A stretch of 64,000 nucleotides of DNA, from the NCBI RefSeq assembly GCF_900110765.1, contig NZ_FOEO01000019.1, forward strand, positions 1 to 64,000. Reading direction: 5' to 3'. Positions 42,462 to 51,156 of this stretch are shown here, in pieces (position 1 is the first letter of the stretch; each line of letters starts with the position of its first letter). The notes beneath the pieces were generated by a model, which was given only the letters and a program-made list of their open reading frames with translations, was not told the DNA's origin and ran no database searches. The stretch comes from Pseudomonas sp. NFACC02 (GTDB lineage: Bacteria; Pseudomonadota; Gammaproteobacteria; Pseudomonadales; Pseudomonadaceae). The position numbers were made by a program, and so were the translations under genes.

Positions 42462-43790
42462 ATGACCACTTCCAACACCATTCGCCGACTCGACGCTGCT
42501 GATCCGGATTTCGCACGACATCTGGCTCATCTGCTGAGCTGGGAAAGTGTGTCTGACGACTCGGTCAATCAGCGTGTGCTGGACATCATCAAGAACGTGC
42601 GCGAGCGCGGCGACGCGGCGCTGGTGGAATACACCCAGCGCTTCGACGGCCTGCAGGTGGCGTCGATGGCGGACCTGATTCTGCCGCGTGCGCGTCTCGA
42701 ACTCGCACTGACCCGCATCACCCCGGCGCAGCGTCAGGCGCTGGAAAAAGCGGCTGATCGCGTACGCAGCTACCACGAACGGCAAAAACAGGACTCCTGG
42801 AGCTACACCGAAGCCGACGGCACGGTGCTGGGCCAGAAGGTGACGCCGCTGGATCGCGCCGGTTTGTACGTTCCAGGCGGCAAGGCGTCATACCCGTCGT
42901 CCGTCCTGATGAACGCGATCCCTGCCAAGGTGGCGGGCGTGAGCGAAGTGGTCATGGTCGTCCCCACCCCGCGCGGTGAACTCAACGAACTGGTGCTGGC
43001 CGCCGCCTGCATTGCCGGGGTCGACCGCGTGTTCACCATCGGTGGCGCTCAGGCCGTTGCCGCGCTGGCTTACGGCACGGAAAGCGTTCCGCAGGTCGAC
43101 AAGGTCGTCGGCCCTGGCAATATCTATGTCGCCACCGCCAAGCGTCACGTGTTTGGTCAGGTCGGCATCGACATGATTGCCGGTCCCTCGGAAATCCTCG
43201 TGGTGTGCGATGGCCAGACCGATCCGGACTGGATCGCCATGGACCTGTTCTCCCAGGCCGAACACGACGAAGACGCCCAGGCGATTCTGGTCAGCCCTGA
43301 CGCCGAGTTCCTGGACAAGGTGGCCGCGAGCATCGTCAGGTTGATGCCGACCATGGAGCGTGCCGAGATCATCAACACCTCGATCAATGGCCGTGGCGCG
43401 TTGATCAAAGTGGCTGACATGAATCAGGCCATCGAGGTCGCCAACCGCATCGCGCCAGAACATCTGGAGCTGTCCGTCGCCGATCCGCAAGCCTGGCTGC
43501 CGCAGATTCGTCACGCCGGCGCTATCTTCATGGGCCGTCACACTTCCGAAGCTTTGGGCGATTATTGCGCGGGCCCGAACCACGTGCTGCCGACATCGGG
43601 CACGGCGCGTTTCTCCTCGCCGCTGGGGGTCTACGATTTCCAGAAGCGTTCCTCGATCATTTTCTGCTCAGAAGAGGGCGCGTCCGAGCTCGGCAAGACC
43701 GCTTCGGTGCTGGCGCGCGGCGAGTCGCTGACGGCCCACGCACGCAGTGCTGAATACCGAATCGTCGACAACGAACAGGAAGACAAGTAA
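42462..43790 (+). CDS. hisD: Histidinol dehydrogenase
   Basis: A 442-residue zinc enzyme oxidising histidinol to histidine in two NAD-dependent steps. The signature IDMIAGPSEILVVCDG and AEHDEDAQAILV, plus VGPGNIYVATAKR, are intact. It lies 144 bases after hisG and two bases before hisC. Confidence 0.96.
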   Translation: MTTSNTIRRLDAADPDFARHLAHLLSWESVSDDSVNQRVLDIIKNVRERGDAALVEYTQRFDGLQVASMADLILPRARLELALTRITPAQRQALEKAADRVRSYHERQKQDSWSYTEADGTVLGQKVTPLDRAGLYVPGGKASYPSSVLMNAIPAKVAGVSEVVMVVPTPRGELNELVLAAACIAGVDRVFTIGGAQAVAALAYGTESVPQVDKVVGPGNIYVATAKRHVFGQVGIDMIAGPSEILVVCDGQTDPDWIAMDLFSQAEHDEDAQAILVSPDAEFLDKVAASIVRLMPTMERAEIINTSINGRGALIKVADMNQAIEVANRIAPEHLELSVADPQAWLPQIRHAGAIFMGRHTSEALGDYCAGPNHVLPTSGTARFSSPLGVYDFQKRSSIIFCSEEGASELGKTASVLARGESLTAHARSAEYRIVDNEQEDK

Positions 43791-43792
43791 GC

Positions 43793-44845
43793 ATGAGCAA
43801 GTTCTGGAGTCCTTTTGTCCGTGACCTCGTGCCTTACGTGCCGGGCGAACAACCCAAGCTGACCAAGCTGGTGAAACTGAACACCAACGAAAACCCGTAC
43901 GGGCCGTCGCCGAAAGCCATCGAGGCGATGCGCGCGGAGGTGAACGACAACCTGCGCCTGTACCCCGATCCGAACAGTGACCTGCTCAAGCAGGCGGTGG
44001 CTCGCTATTACGGTGTCGAGTCCAATCGGGTGTTTCTCGGTAATGGATCAGACGAGGTCCTGGCCCACGCTTACAACGCGTTTTTCAGGCACGACAAACC
44101 GTTGCTGTTCCCGGACATCAGCTACAGCTTTTATCCGGTGTATTGCGGACTGTACGGGGTCGAGTTCGAAGCGGTCCCGCTGGATGAGCAGTTTCAGATT
44201 CGCGTCGAGGATTACAACCGCCCGAACGGCGGGATAATCTTTCCGAACCCCAATGCCCCAACCGGCTGCCTGCTGGCGCTGGAGGCGGTGGAGCAGATTC
44301 TCAAGGCCAACCCGGACTCCGTGGTGATCGTCGACGAGGCGTACATCGACTTCGGTGGCAAAACGGCTATCGGTCTGGTGGATCGGTACCCGAACCTGCT
44401 GGTCACCCAGACGCTGTCCAAGTCCCGTTCATTGGCGGGACTGCGTGTCGGTCTGGCGGTGGGGCATCCTGACCTGATCGAAGCGCTGGAGCGTGTGAAG
44501 AACAGCTTCAACTCCTACCCTCTGGATCGCATGGCCATTGTTGGCGCTGCCGCCGCATTCGATGATCGCGAATACTTCGAGACCACCTGCAACCGGGTGA
44601 TCGACAGCCGTGAAAAGCTGACCGGGCAACTGGAGAACAAGGGGTTTGAAGTGCTTCCGTCTGCCGCCAACTTCATCTTTGCCCGTCACCCGAAACACGA
44701 TGCTGCCGGCCTTGCGGCCAAGCTGCGTGAGCAAGGCGTGATCGTGCGTCACTTCAAACAGGAACGCATCGCGCAATTCCTGCGCATCACCATCGGCACG
44801 CCAGAGCAGAATCAAGCGCTGGTGGATGCGTTGGGTGAGCTGTAA
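43793..44845 (+). CDS. hisC: Histidinol-phosphate aminotransferase
   Basis: A 350-residue class I/II PLP transaminase. LNTNENPYGPSPKAIEAM opens the substrate site, FPNPNAPTGCLLALE and VVIVDEAYIDFGG follow, and the Schiff-base lysine is in TQTLSKSRSLAGLRVG. It ends the hisG-hisD-hisC group. Pseudomonads usually hold a second hisC elsewhere. Confidence 0.95.
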   Translation: MSKFWSPFVRDLVPYVPGEQPKLTKLVKLNTNENPYGPSPKAIEAMRAEVNDNLRLYPDPNSDLLKQAVARYYGVESNRVFLGNGSDEVLAHAYNAFFRHDKPLLFPDISYSFYPVYCGLYGVEFEAVPLDEQFQIRVEDYNRPNGGIIFPNPNAPTGCLLALEAVEQILKANPDSVVIVDEAYIDFGGKTAIGLVDRYPNLLVTQTLSKSRSLAGLRVGLAVGHPDLIEALERVKNSFNSYPLDRMAIVGAAAAFDDREYFETTCNRVIDSREKLTGQLENKGFEVLPSAANFIFARHPKHDAAGLAAKLREQGVIVRHFKQERIAQFLRITIGTPEQNQALVDALGEL

Positions 44846-44873
44846 AAAGAGTTAGCGCGGTACTGCGAATCTC

Positions 44874-44962
44874 TGTGGGAGCGAGCTTGCTCGCGAAAGC
44901 GTCGTTTCAGTCACTGCAACGGTGACTGGCTCATCGAATTCGCGAGCAAGCTCGCTCCCACA
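44874..44962. repeat. REP inverted pair between hisC and algW
   Basis: TGTGGGAGCGAGCTTGCTCG at 44874 (to 44897) is mirrored at 44939-44962. It lies between two convergent genes. Confidence 0.85.
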
Positions 44963-45044
44963 GGTCTGGACTGCCCCAAGAATTTCTGGGGGTGTCCAGG
45001 TCTTATGTCTTACTGCGGTCATCCGTGACTCCCGCATCGCGAAA

Positions 45045-46205
45045 TCAATCCGCCGGTGCAGGCGCCGGCGTCTGCGGCGGACGCAGCCCCACTTCCGCCA
45101 TCAACTTCAATTCCTTGCCGTTACGCATGACCTGAATAGCGATCTTCTCGGACGGCTTGGTGCGCGCGACCTGGTTCATCGACTTGCGTCCGTCGCCGGC
45201 AGGCTCGCCGTTGATGCTCAGGATGACATCACCCAATTGCAGCCCGGCCTTTTGCGCCGGACCGTCGCGGAAGATCCCGGCCACCACGATGCCCGGACGA
45301 TCTTTCAGGCCAAACGACTCGGCGAGCTCTTGCGTCAGTGGCTGCACTTCGATGCCCAGCCAGCCACGAATCACCTGGCCGTGCTCGATGATCGACTTCA
45401 TGACCTCAAGCGCCAGTTTGGTCGGGATCGCAAAACCGATGCCCTGGGAGCCGCCGGATTTGGAGAAGATCGCCGTGTTGATGCCGGTCAGGTTGCCGTT
45501 GGCATCGACCAGCGCACCGCCCGAGTTGCCGGGGTTGATCGCGGCGTCGGTCTGAATGAAATCCTCGTAGGTGTTGAGGCCCAGCTGGTTACGCCCGGTC
45601 GCGCTGATGATGCCCATGGTCACGGTTTGCCCGACACCGAACGGGTTACCGATGGCCAGTGCAACGTCGCCGATACGGATGCTGTCGGAGCTGCCAAGGG
45701 TAATGGACGGCAGGTTTTTCAGGTCGATCTTCAGTACGGCGAGATCCGTTTCAGGATCGCTGCCAATGACGCGGGCAATGGTTTCACGGCCGTCCTTGAG
45801 CGCCACGACAATCTGGTCCGCGCCGGACGTCACATGGTTGTTGGTCAGCAGATAGCCTTCCGGGCTCATGATCACCGCAGAACCCAGGCTCGATTCCATG
45901 CGACGCTGTTTCGGCAGGTTGTCACCGAAGAAGCGACGGAACTGAGGGTCTTCGAACAGTGGATGATTGGGTTTGTTGTTGACCATCTTGGTCGTGTACA
46001 GGTTGGCCACTGCGGGTGCAGCGCTGCTCACGGCGTCAGCGTAGGACACCGGACCCTGCTGGATAAAGGCCGTTTGAGGGGCTTGCTGCAGGTTGACGTC
46101 CTGGCTGGGCAGGCCGACCCACTGCGGGTAGCGCTGGATAATCAGTAAAGCGATAAGCACACCAGCGAGCAATGGCCAGCCGAGAAAACGCAGCGCTTTG
46201 AACAT
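45045..46205 (-). CDS. algW: Periplasmic serine protease AlgW (DegS type)
   Basis: A 386-residue membrane-anchored protease that cleaves the anti-sigma factor MucA in response to misfolded envelope proteins and so releases AlgU. It has an N-terminal helix (LGWPLLAGVLIALLIIQ), a trypsin-like domain with catalytic His (LLTNNHVTSG), Asp (ETDLAVLKI) and Ser (NPGNSGGALV), and one C-terminal PDZ domain (about 270-370). The position downstream of hisC and convergent to it matches other pseudomonads. Confidence 0.94.
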   Translation of the reverse strand: MFKALRFLGWPLLAGVLIALLIIQRYPQWVGLPSQDVNLQQAPQTAFIQQGPVSYADAVSSAAPAVANLYTTKMVNNKPNHPLFEDPQFRRFFGDNLPKQRRMESSLGSAVIMSPEGYLLTNNHVTSGADQIVVALKDGRETIARVIGSDPETDLAVLKIDLKNLPSITLGSSDSIRIGDVALAIGNPFGVGQTVTMGIISATGRNQLGLNTYEDFIQTDAAINPGNSGGALVDANGNLTGINTAIFSKSGGSQGIGFAIPTKLALEVMKSIIEHGQVIRGWLGIEVQPLTQELAESFGLKDRPGIVVAGIFRDGPAQKAGLQLGDVILSINGEPAGDGRKSMNQVARTKPSEKIAIQVMRNGKELKLMAEVGLRPPQTPAPAPAD

Positions 46206-46306
46206 TGAACAAGGTCCTGAAGGTAAATACGCAGCGTACCTGCGCCATAATGGCGGGCATTATACGAGGACCGGGACGGTCTGAACTGCATATTTAGGAG
46301 ACTTTT

Positions 46307-47065
46307 ATGGCTGTTTCTCTGAGCACCCTGGTCGAAGAAGCGGACCGCTATCTGGGCAGTGCGCGCGTGCAGGATTACTGCCCCAACGGTCTGCAGGTCG
46401 AAGGCCGGCCGCAAGTAACGCGCATCGTGTCTGGCGTCACGGCAAGCCAGGCGTTGCTGGACGCGGCGGTCGAGGCCGATGCCGACCTGATTCTGGTACA
46501 CCACGGCTATTTTTGGAAAGGCGAAAACGCCTGCATTACCGGGATGAAGCAGCGGCGACTGAAAACGCTGCTCAAGCACGACATCAGCCTGCTGGCCTAT
46601 CACTTGCCGCTGGACCTGCACCCGGAGGTCGGTAACAACGCGCAACTGGCGCGACAACTGGACATCACGGTTGAAGGTCCGCTGGACCCTGACAACCCAC
46701 GGATTGTCGGGCTGGTCGGGTCATTGTCCGAGCCCGTGACGCCCCGCGACTTTGCGCACCGGGTGCAGACGGCGCTGGGCCGCGAGCCGTTGCTCATCGA
46801 GGGCAGCGAGATGGTTCGTCGGGTGGGTTGGTGTACGGGAGGCGGGCAGGGCTACATTGATCAGGCGGTGCTGGCTGGCGTCGATCTGTACCTCAGCGGC
46901 GAGGCCTCTGAACAGACCTTCCACAGTGCCCGGGAGAACGACATCAGCTTCATTGCGGCCGGTCATCACGCAACCGAGCGCTACGGCGTGCAGGCATTGG
47001 GTGATTATCTGGCGCGGCGCTTTGCGCTGGAGCACCTGTTCATCGATTGCCCGAACCCTATCTGA
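46307..47065 (+). CDS. Nif3-like dinuclear metal centre protein
   Basis: A 252-residue protein of the YbgI/Nif3 family. LILVHHGYFWKGEN carries a metal-binding histidine pair, and AGHHATERYGVQALG near the C-terminus supplies more ligands. GTP cyclohydrolase-like activity has been suggested for the family but is unsettled. A ribosome site AGGAG precedes the ATG. The next gene is cysD. Confidence 0.9.
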   Translation: MAVSLSTLVEEADRYLGSARVQDYCPNGLQVEGRPQVTRIVSGVTASQALLDAAVEADADLILVHHGYFWKGENACITGMKQRRLKTLLKHDISLLAYHLPLDLHPEVGNNAQLARQLDITVEGPLDPDNPRIVGLVGSLSEPVTPRDFAHRVQTALGREPLLIEGSEMVRRVGWCTGGGQGYIDQAVLAGVDLYLSGEASEQTFHSARENDISFIAAGHHATERYGVQALGDYLARRFALEHLFIDCPNPI

Positions 47066-47213
47066 TGATCGGGTGAAGGTCCAAAGACTGAGCTATATGG
47101 TTATACCGTTTCGATCTAGCTGGGTCGCTGATTAGAATCAGGGCTCATGATAAAGTGCCTCGCTCGATAGAGCCCGCAGGCTCTCCATAAAGTACGTTAT
47201 CCCGTGAGTAACC

Positions 47214-48131
47214 ATGGTCGACAAACTGACGCATCTGAAACAGCTGGAGGCGGAAAGCATCCACATCATCCGCGAGGTCGCCGCCGAGTTCGATAACCCG
47301 GTGATGCTGTACTCGATCGGCAAGGACTCCGCCGTGATGCTGCACTTGGCGCGCAAGGCTTTTTTCCCGGGCAAACTGCCGTTCCCGGTGATGCACGTCG
47401 ACACGCGGTGGAAGTTTCAGGAGATGTATCGCTTCCGCGACAAGATGGTCGAGGAGATGGGCCTTGAGCTGATCACCCACATCAACCCGGAAGGCGTGGC
47501 ACAGGACATCAACCCGTTCACCCACGGCAGCTCCAAGCACACGGACATCATGAAAACCCAGGGCCTGAAACAGGCACTGGACAAACACGGTTTCGACGCC
47601 GCGTTCGGTGGCGCCCGCCGCGACGAAGAGAAGTCCCGCGCCAAAGAGCGTGTTTATTCCTTCCGCGACAGCAAGCACCGCTGGGACCCCAAAAACCAGC
47701 GCCCGGAGCTGTGGAACGTCTACAACGGCAACGTCAACAAGGGCGAGTCGATCCGCGTATTCCCGCTGTCCAACTGGACCGAGCTGGACATCTGGCAGTA
47801 CATCTATCTCGAAGGTATCCCGATCGTCCCGCTGTATTTCGCGGCCGAACGTGAAGTCATCGAGAAGAACGGCACCCTGATCATGATCGACGACGATCGC
47901 ATCCTCGAGCACCTTACCGACGAGGAAAAGGCGCGGATCGTCAAGAAGAAGGTCCGTTTCCGCACCCTCGGCTGCTACCCGTTGACGGGCGCCGTCGAGT
48001 CGGAAGCCGAGACCCTGACGGACATCATTCAGGAAATGCTTCTGACGCGAACTTCCGAGCGCCAAGGCCGCGTCATCGATCACGATGGTGCGGGCTCCAT
48101 GGAAGATAAGAAGCGCCAAGGCTACTTCTAG
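47214..48131 (+). CDS. cysD: Sulfate adenylyltransferase subunit 2
   Basis: A 305-residue ATP sulfurylase small subunit which, with CysN, makes adenosine 5'-phosphosulfate from sulfate and ATP. It is a PP-loop ATPase: YSIGKDSAVMLHLARKAF is the nucleotide loop, and GARRDEEKSRAKERVYS and TLGCYPLTGAVESEA are family motifs. CysB probably controls the operon; I could not define a CysB site in the 148 bases upstream. Confidence 0.96.
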   Translation: MVDKLTHLKQLEAESIHIIREVAAEFDNPVMLYSIGKDSAVMLHLARKAFFPGKLPFPVMHVDTRWKFQEMYRFRDKMVEEMGLELITHINPEGVAQDINPFTHGSSKHTDIMKTQGLKQALDKHGFDAAFGGARRDEEKSRAKERVYSFRDSKHRWDPKNQRPELWNVYNGNVNKGESIRVFPLSNWTELDIWQYIYLEGIPIVPLYFAAEREVIEKNGTLIMIDDDRILEHLTDEEKARIVKKKVRFRTLGCYPLTGAVESEAETLTDIIQEMLLTRTSERQGRVIDHDGAGSMEDKKRQGYF

Positions 48132-48149
48132 CGGTAAGCAACAAGTTGG

Positions 48150-48250
48150 AAGCTTGAAGCCAAGCGCTGAAGCTCACTTGAATCGGAAGAATTTTGACTA
48201 GCTGTACGCCGACAAGCTTGCTGCTTGAGGCTTACAGCTCGGAGCTTGAA
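48150..48250. repeat. AAGCTTGAAGC-type repeats between cysD and cysNC
   Basis: Several imperfect copies of an AGCTTGAAGCT-like motif occur (GGAAGCTTGAAGC near 48148, AGCTTGCTGCTTGAGGC near 48215, GGAGCTTGAA near 48241), able to form weak hairpins. It separates two genes of one operon. Confidence 0.45.
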
Positions 48251-48254
48251 CCCA

Positions 48255-50153
48255 ATGAGCCACCAATCTGATTTGATCAGCGAGGACATCCTCGCCTATC
48301 TGGGCCAGCATGAACGCAAGGAAATGCTGCGTTTCCTGACCTGTGGCAACGTCGACGACGGCAAGAGCACGTTGATCGGGCGTCTGCTGCACGATTCCAA
48401 GATGATTTATGAAGATCACCTGGAAGCCATCACCCGTGATTCCAAGAAGTCCGGCACGACTGGCGATGACGTCGATCTGGCGCTGCTGGTGGACGGTCTT
48501 CAGGCCGAGCGCGAGCAGGGCATCACCATTGATGTCGCGTATCGCTACTTTTCGACCGCCAAGCGCAAATTCATCATTGCCGACACCCCAGGCCATGAGC
48601 AGTACACCCGCAACATGGCCACCGGTGCGTCCACCTGTGACCTGGCGATCATCCTGGTCGACGCCCGTTACGGCGTGCAGACCCAGACCCGTCGTCACAG
48701 TTACATCGCCTCGTTGCTGGGCATCAAGCACATCGTGGTCGCCATCAACAAGATGGACCTCAATGGCTTCGACGAGAAAATCTTCGAGCAGATCAAGGCT
48801 GATTACCTGGCGTTTGCCGACCGTATTGCCCTGAAACCGACCACCATGGAATTCGTTCCGATGTCGGCGCTCAAGGGCGATAACGTCGTGAACAAGAGCG
48901 AGCGTTCGCCTTGGTACACCGGCAAGTCGCTGATGGAAATCCTTGAAACCGTCGAGATTGCCAACGACCGCAACTTCGATGACCTGCGCTTCCCGGTGCA
49001 GTACGTCAACCGCCCGAACCTCAACTTCCGTGGTTTCGCGGGAACGCTGGCCAGCGGTGTCGTGCGCAAGGGCGACGAAGTGGTGGTCTTGCCGTCGGGC
49101 AAGAGCAGCCGCGTGAAATCCATTGTCACCTTCGAGGGGGAACTGGAGCACGCAGGTCCGGGCCAGGCTGTCACGCTGACCATGGAAGACGAGATCGACA
49201 TTTCCCGGGGTGACCTGTTGGTTCATGCCGACAACGTTCCTCAGGTAGCGGACTCCTTCGACGCCATGCTGGTCTGGATGGCTGAAGAGCCGATGCTGCC
49301 GGGCAAGAAATACGACATCAAGCGCGCCACGTCCTACGTGCCGGGCTCGATTGCCAGCATCACTCACCGCGTCGACGTGAACACGCTGGAAGAGGGGCCT
49401 GCCAGTGCCCTGCAGTTGAACGAGATCGGCCGGGTGAAAGTCGCCCTCGATGCGCCTATCGCGCTGGACGGCTACGACGTCAATCGCACCACGGGTGCGT
49501 TCATCGTGATCGACCGGTTGACCAACGGCACCGTCGCGGCGGGCATGATCATCGCCAAGCCGACAGTGGCTGGCGCGGGTCATCACCACGGCGCGCTGGC
49601 GCATGTGTCGGTCGAGGAGCGGGCTCAGCGTTTCGGCCAGAAGCCGGCGACCGTGCTGTTCAGCGGGCTGTCGGGCGCAGGCAAGAGCACGCTGGCTTAC
49701 GCCGTTGAGCGCAGACTGTTCGACATGGGCCGGGCGGTATTCGTCCTCGATGGTCAGAATCTGCGTCACGACCTGAACAAGGGCCTGCCACACGATCGCG
49801 CCGGTCGCACCGAGAACTGGCGTCGTGCCGCGCACGTGGCGCGACAGTTCAACGAAGCAGGCCTGCTGACCCTGGCTGCGTTCGTTGCCCCTGATGCGGC
49901 AGGACGTCAGAACGCCAAGGCGTTGATTGGAGAGGATCGACTGATCACCGTCTACGTCCAGGCGTCTCCTCAGGTTTGCCGCGAACGCGACCCCCAAGGT
50001 CTGTACGCTGCCGACAAGGACAACATCCCTGGCGAGTCCTTCCCGTACGACGTGCCACTGGACGCCGATCTCGTGATCGACACCCAGACGTTGAACGTGG
50101 AAGAAAGCGTCAAGCAAGTGCTGGACCTGCTGCGGGCTCGCGGCGCCATCTAA
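48255..50153 (+). CDS. cysN: Bifunctional sulfate adenylyltransferase subunit 1 / adenylylsulfate kinase CysNC
   Basis: A 632-residue fusion. Residues 1 to about 430 form the CysN GTPase (Walker A GNVDDGKS at 31-38, ADTPGHEQYTRNM, NKMDL), which energises ATP sulfurylase; from about 455 it is an APS kinase domain with Walker A GLSGAGKST at 471-479, making PAPS. ATG 48255 is chosen for the GGAG upstream. In the position of the phospho-serine of E. coli APS kinase the fusion has Ala (FVAPDAAGR), which is common in such fusions as I recall. The product gives PAPS for assimilation and sulfation. Confidence 0.94.
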   Translation: MSHQSDLISEDILAYLGQHERKEMLRFLTCGNVDDGKSTLIGRLLHDSKMIYEDHLEAITRDSKKSGTTGDDVDLALLVDGLQAEREQGITIDVAYRYFSTAKRKFIIADTPGHEQYTRNMATGASTCDLAIILVDARYGVQTQTRRHSYIASLLGIKHIVVAINKMDLNGFDEKIFEQIKADYLAFADRIALKPTTMEFVPMSALKGDNVVNKSERSPWYTGKSLMEILETVEIANDRNFDDLRFPVQYVNRPNLNFRGFAGTLASGVVRKGDEVVVLPSGKSSRVKSIVTFEGELEHAGPGQAVTLTMEDEIDISRGDLLVHADNVPQVADSFDAMLVWMAEEPMLPGKKYDIKRATSYVPGSIASITHRVDVNTLEEGPASALQLNEIGRVKVALDAPIALDGYDVNRTTGAFIVIDRLTNGTVAAGMIIAKPTVAGAGHHHGALAHVSVEERAQRFGQKPATVLFSGLSGAGKSTLAYAVERRLFDMGRAVFVLDGQNLRHDLNKGLPHDRAGRTENWRRAAHVARQFNEAGLLTLAAFVAPDAAGRQNAKALIGEDRLITVYVQASPQVCRERDPQGLYAADKDNIPGESFPYDVPLDADLVIDTQTLNVEESVKQVLDLLRARGAI

Positions 50154-50173
50154 GCCCCGTTTGGCTCACAAGA

Positions 50174-50199
50174 AACCCGCCCGTAACGGCGGGTTTTTT
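50174..50199 (+). terminator. Rho-independent terminator after cysNC
   Basis: AACCCGCC-CGTAAC-GGCGGGTT followed by T-rich sequence; it closes the cysD-cysNC operon. Confidence 0.9.
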
Positions 50200-50240
50200 G
50201 TTCCACCCGATCCGGTTCACTGTGGGAGCTGCTGGAAGTT

Positions 50241-50354
50241 GCCGATCGTACCCACGCTCCGCGTGGGCACGCCGCCCGGGACGCTCAGCGTCCGAATGCA
50301 GCGCACGCGGAGCGTCCTAGGCTACATACCCACGCGGAGCGTGGGCACGATCAG
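50241..50354. repeat. Palindromic intergenic element, copy 1
   Basis: About 114 bases with terminal inverted repeats (CCCACGCTCCGCGTGGG at the left and CCCACGCGGAGCGTGGG at the right, each itself palindromic) and an inner GACGCTCAGCGTC palindrome. MITE-like but with no coding capacity. I recall related sequences between genes in several pseudomonads. Confidence 0.8.
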
Positions 50355-50388
50355 GGGCTCTTGCCGCAGGTTACGACGGTTGATCGTT

Positions 50389-50502
50389 GCCGATCGTTCC
50401 CACGCTCCGCGTGGTAACGCCGCCCGGGACGCTCTGCGTCCGAATGCAGCGCACGCGTAGCGTCCTAGGCTACATACCCACGCCGAGCGTGGGCACGATC
50501 AG
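50389..50502. repeat. Palindromic intergenic element, copy 2
   Basis: A second copy, in the same orientation and 34 bases after the first, differing at several positions that mostly disrupt the stems (GTGGTAACG for GTGGGCACG, ACGCGTAGCG for ACGCGGAGCG). Same internal order and same ends GCCGATCGT and CACGATCAG. Confidence 0.8.
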
Positions 50503-50526
50503 CATTGGTCCTTTGCTCCAGCCCAC

Positions 50527-50565
50527 AAAAAAGCCCGCCCCTGATCACCTCAGGGGCGGGCTTTT
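50527..50565 (-). terminator. Bidirectional terminator after yhcB
   Basis: GCCCGCCCCTGA-TCACC-TCAGGGGCGGGC with A-run on the left and TTTT on the right; its stronger T-run serves the minus-strand yhcB gene. Confidence 0.88.
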
Positions 50566-50579
50566 CGATGTATTTCTGC

Positions 50580-51017
50580 TTACTTCTTCAAGCCGTAGTG
50601 CTCATCCAGCATGCCAGGGGTGTTCGGCATTTTTGGCGCGTAGTCCCGTGGTGGCTCGGCGGCCGTACGCGGTGGCGTCAGACGGTCGCGGGGTGCCTGA
50701 AGCGCATCCGGGTGCAGGGCGGCAAGCAGGCGTTGGCGGGTCAAGTCGTCGGTGGCCAGACGGTTGGCGCCCTCGGCGAGGTGTTCTTGTACATCCTGAT
50801 AGCTTTGGGACAGCTTCTGCACCAGATTAGCCGTGCTGTTGAAGTGAGTGATCACCTCGTTCTGATACGTGTCGAAACGCTCCTGAACGTCATCCAGCTG
50901 GCGCTGAGTGCTGTTAGGCGCGGCATTGGGCAGCGCACGCGCCACGAAGAAACCGATGACTACACCGGCGATCAGGGCAATAGTCGGCAGCAACCAAACT
51001 AAGAGCGAGTAATCCAC
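50580..51017 (-). CDS. YhcB/ZapG family membrane-anchored protein (DUF1043)
   Basis: A 145-residue protein from GTG 51017 with AGGA eight bases upstream. One N-terminal helix (LVWLLPTIALIAGVVIGFFV) is followed by a long amphipathic region, likely coiled coil (QRQLDDVQERFDTYQNEVIT), and a Pro-rich tail. This is the DUF1043/YhcB (ZapG) pattern, linked in enterobacteria to cell-envelope and division functions. It is divergent from the hydrolase gene. Confidence 0.85.
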   Translation of the reverse strand: MDYSLLVWLLPTIALIAGVVIGFFVARALPNAAPNSTQRQLDDVQERFDTYQNEVITHFNSTANLVQKLSQSYQDVQEHLAEGANRLATDDLTRQRLLAALHPDALQAPRDRLTPPRTAAEPPRDYAPKMPNTPGMLDEHYGLKK

Positions 51018-51156
51018 GAGTCCTTCCTCTATAAACGGCTTTGCTTTACGTTAACGGCTCGAACCTGCGCTGTATAGCGGCGACGCGTCGCCGACATGCC
51101 AGCCACAGACAATCAGCTAGACGAGTCGACCCAATTGAAGGTCACGGAGTTCATTC

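Larger units (their letters stand above)
50154..50579. other. cysNC-yhcB intergenic region
   Basis: These 426 bases contain the cysNC terminator (50174-50199), two copies of a palindromic element (50241-50354 and 50389-50502), part of a REP unit near 50220 and the yhcB terminator (50527-50565). I see no coding sequence. Confidence 0.75.

Noticed and set aside
44966..44999. CTGGAC...GTCCAG hairpin considered as hisC terminator
   Set aside because: A long stem is present but no T-run follows on either strand.
48198..50117. Minus-strand frame opposite cysNC
   Set aside because: Antisense shadow of a complete CysNC protein.
50241..50502. Repeats considered as a CRISPR array
   Set aside because: Only two long, internally palindromic copies, without short regular repeats and unique spacers, and no cas genes.
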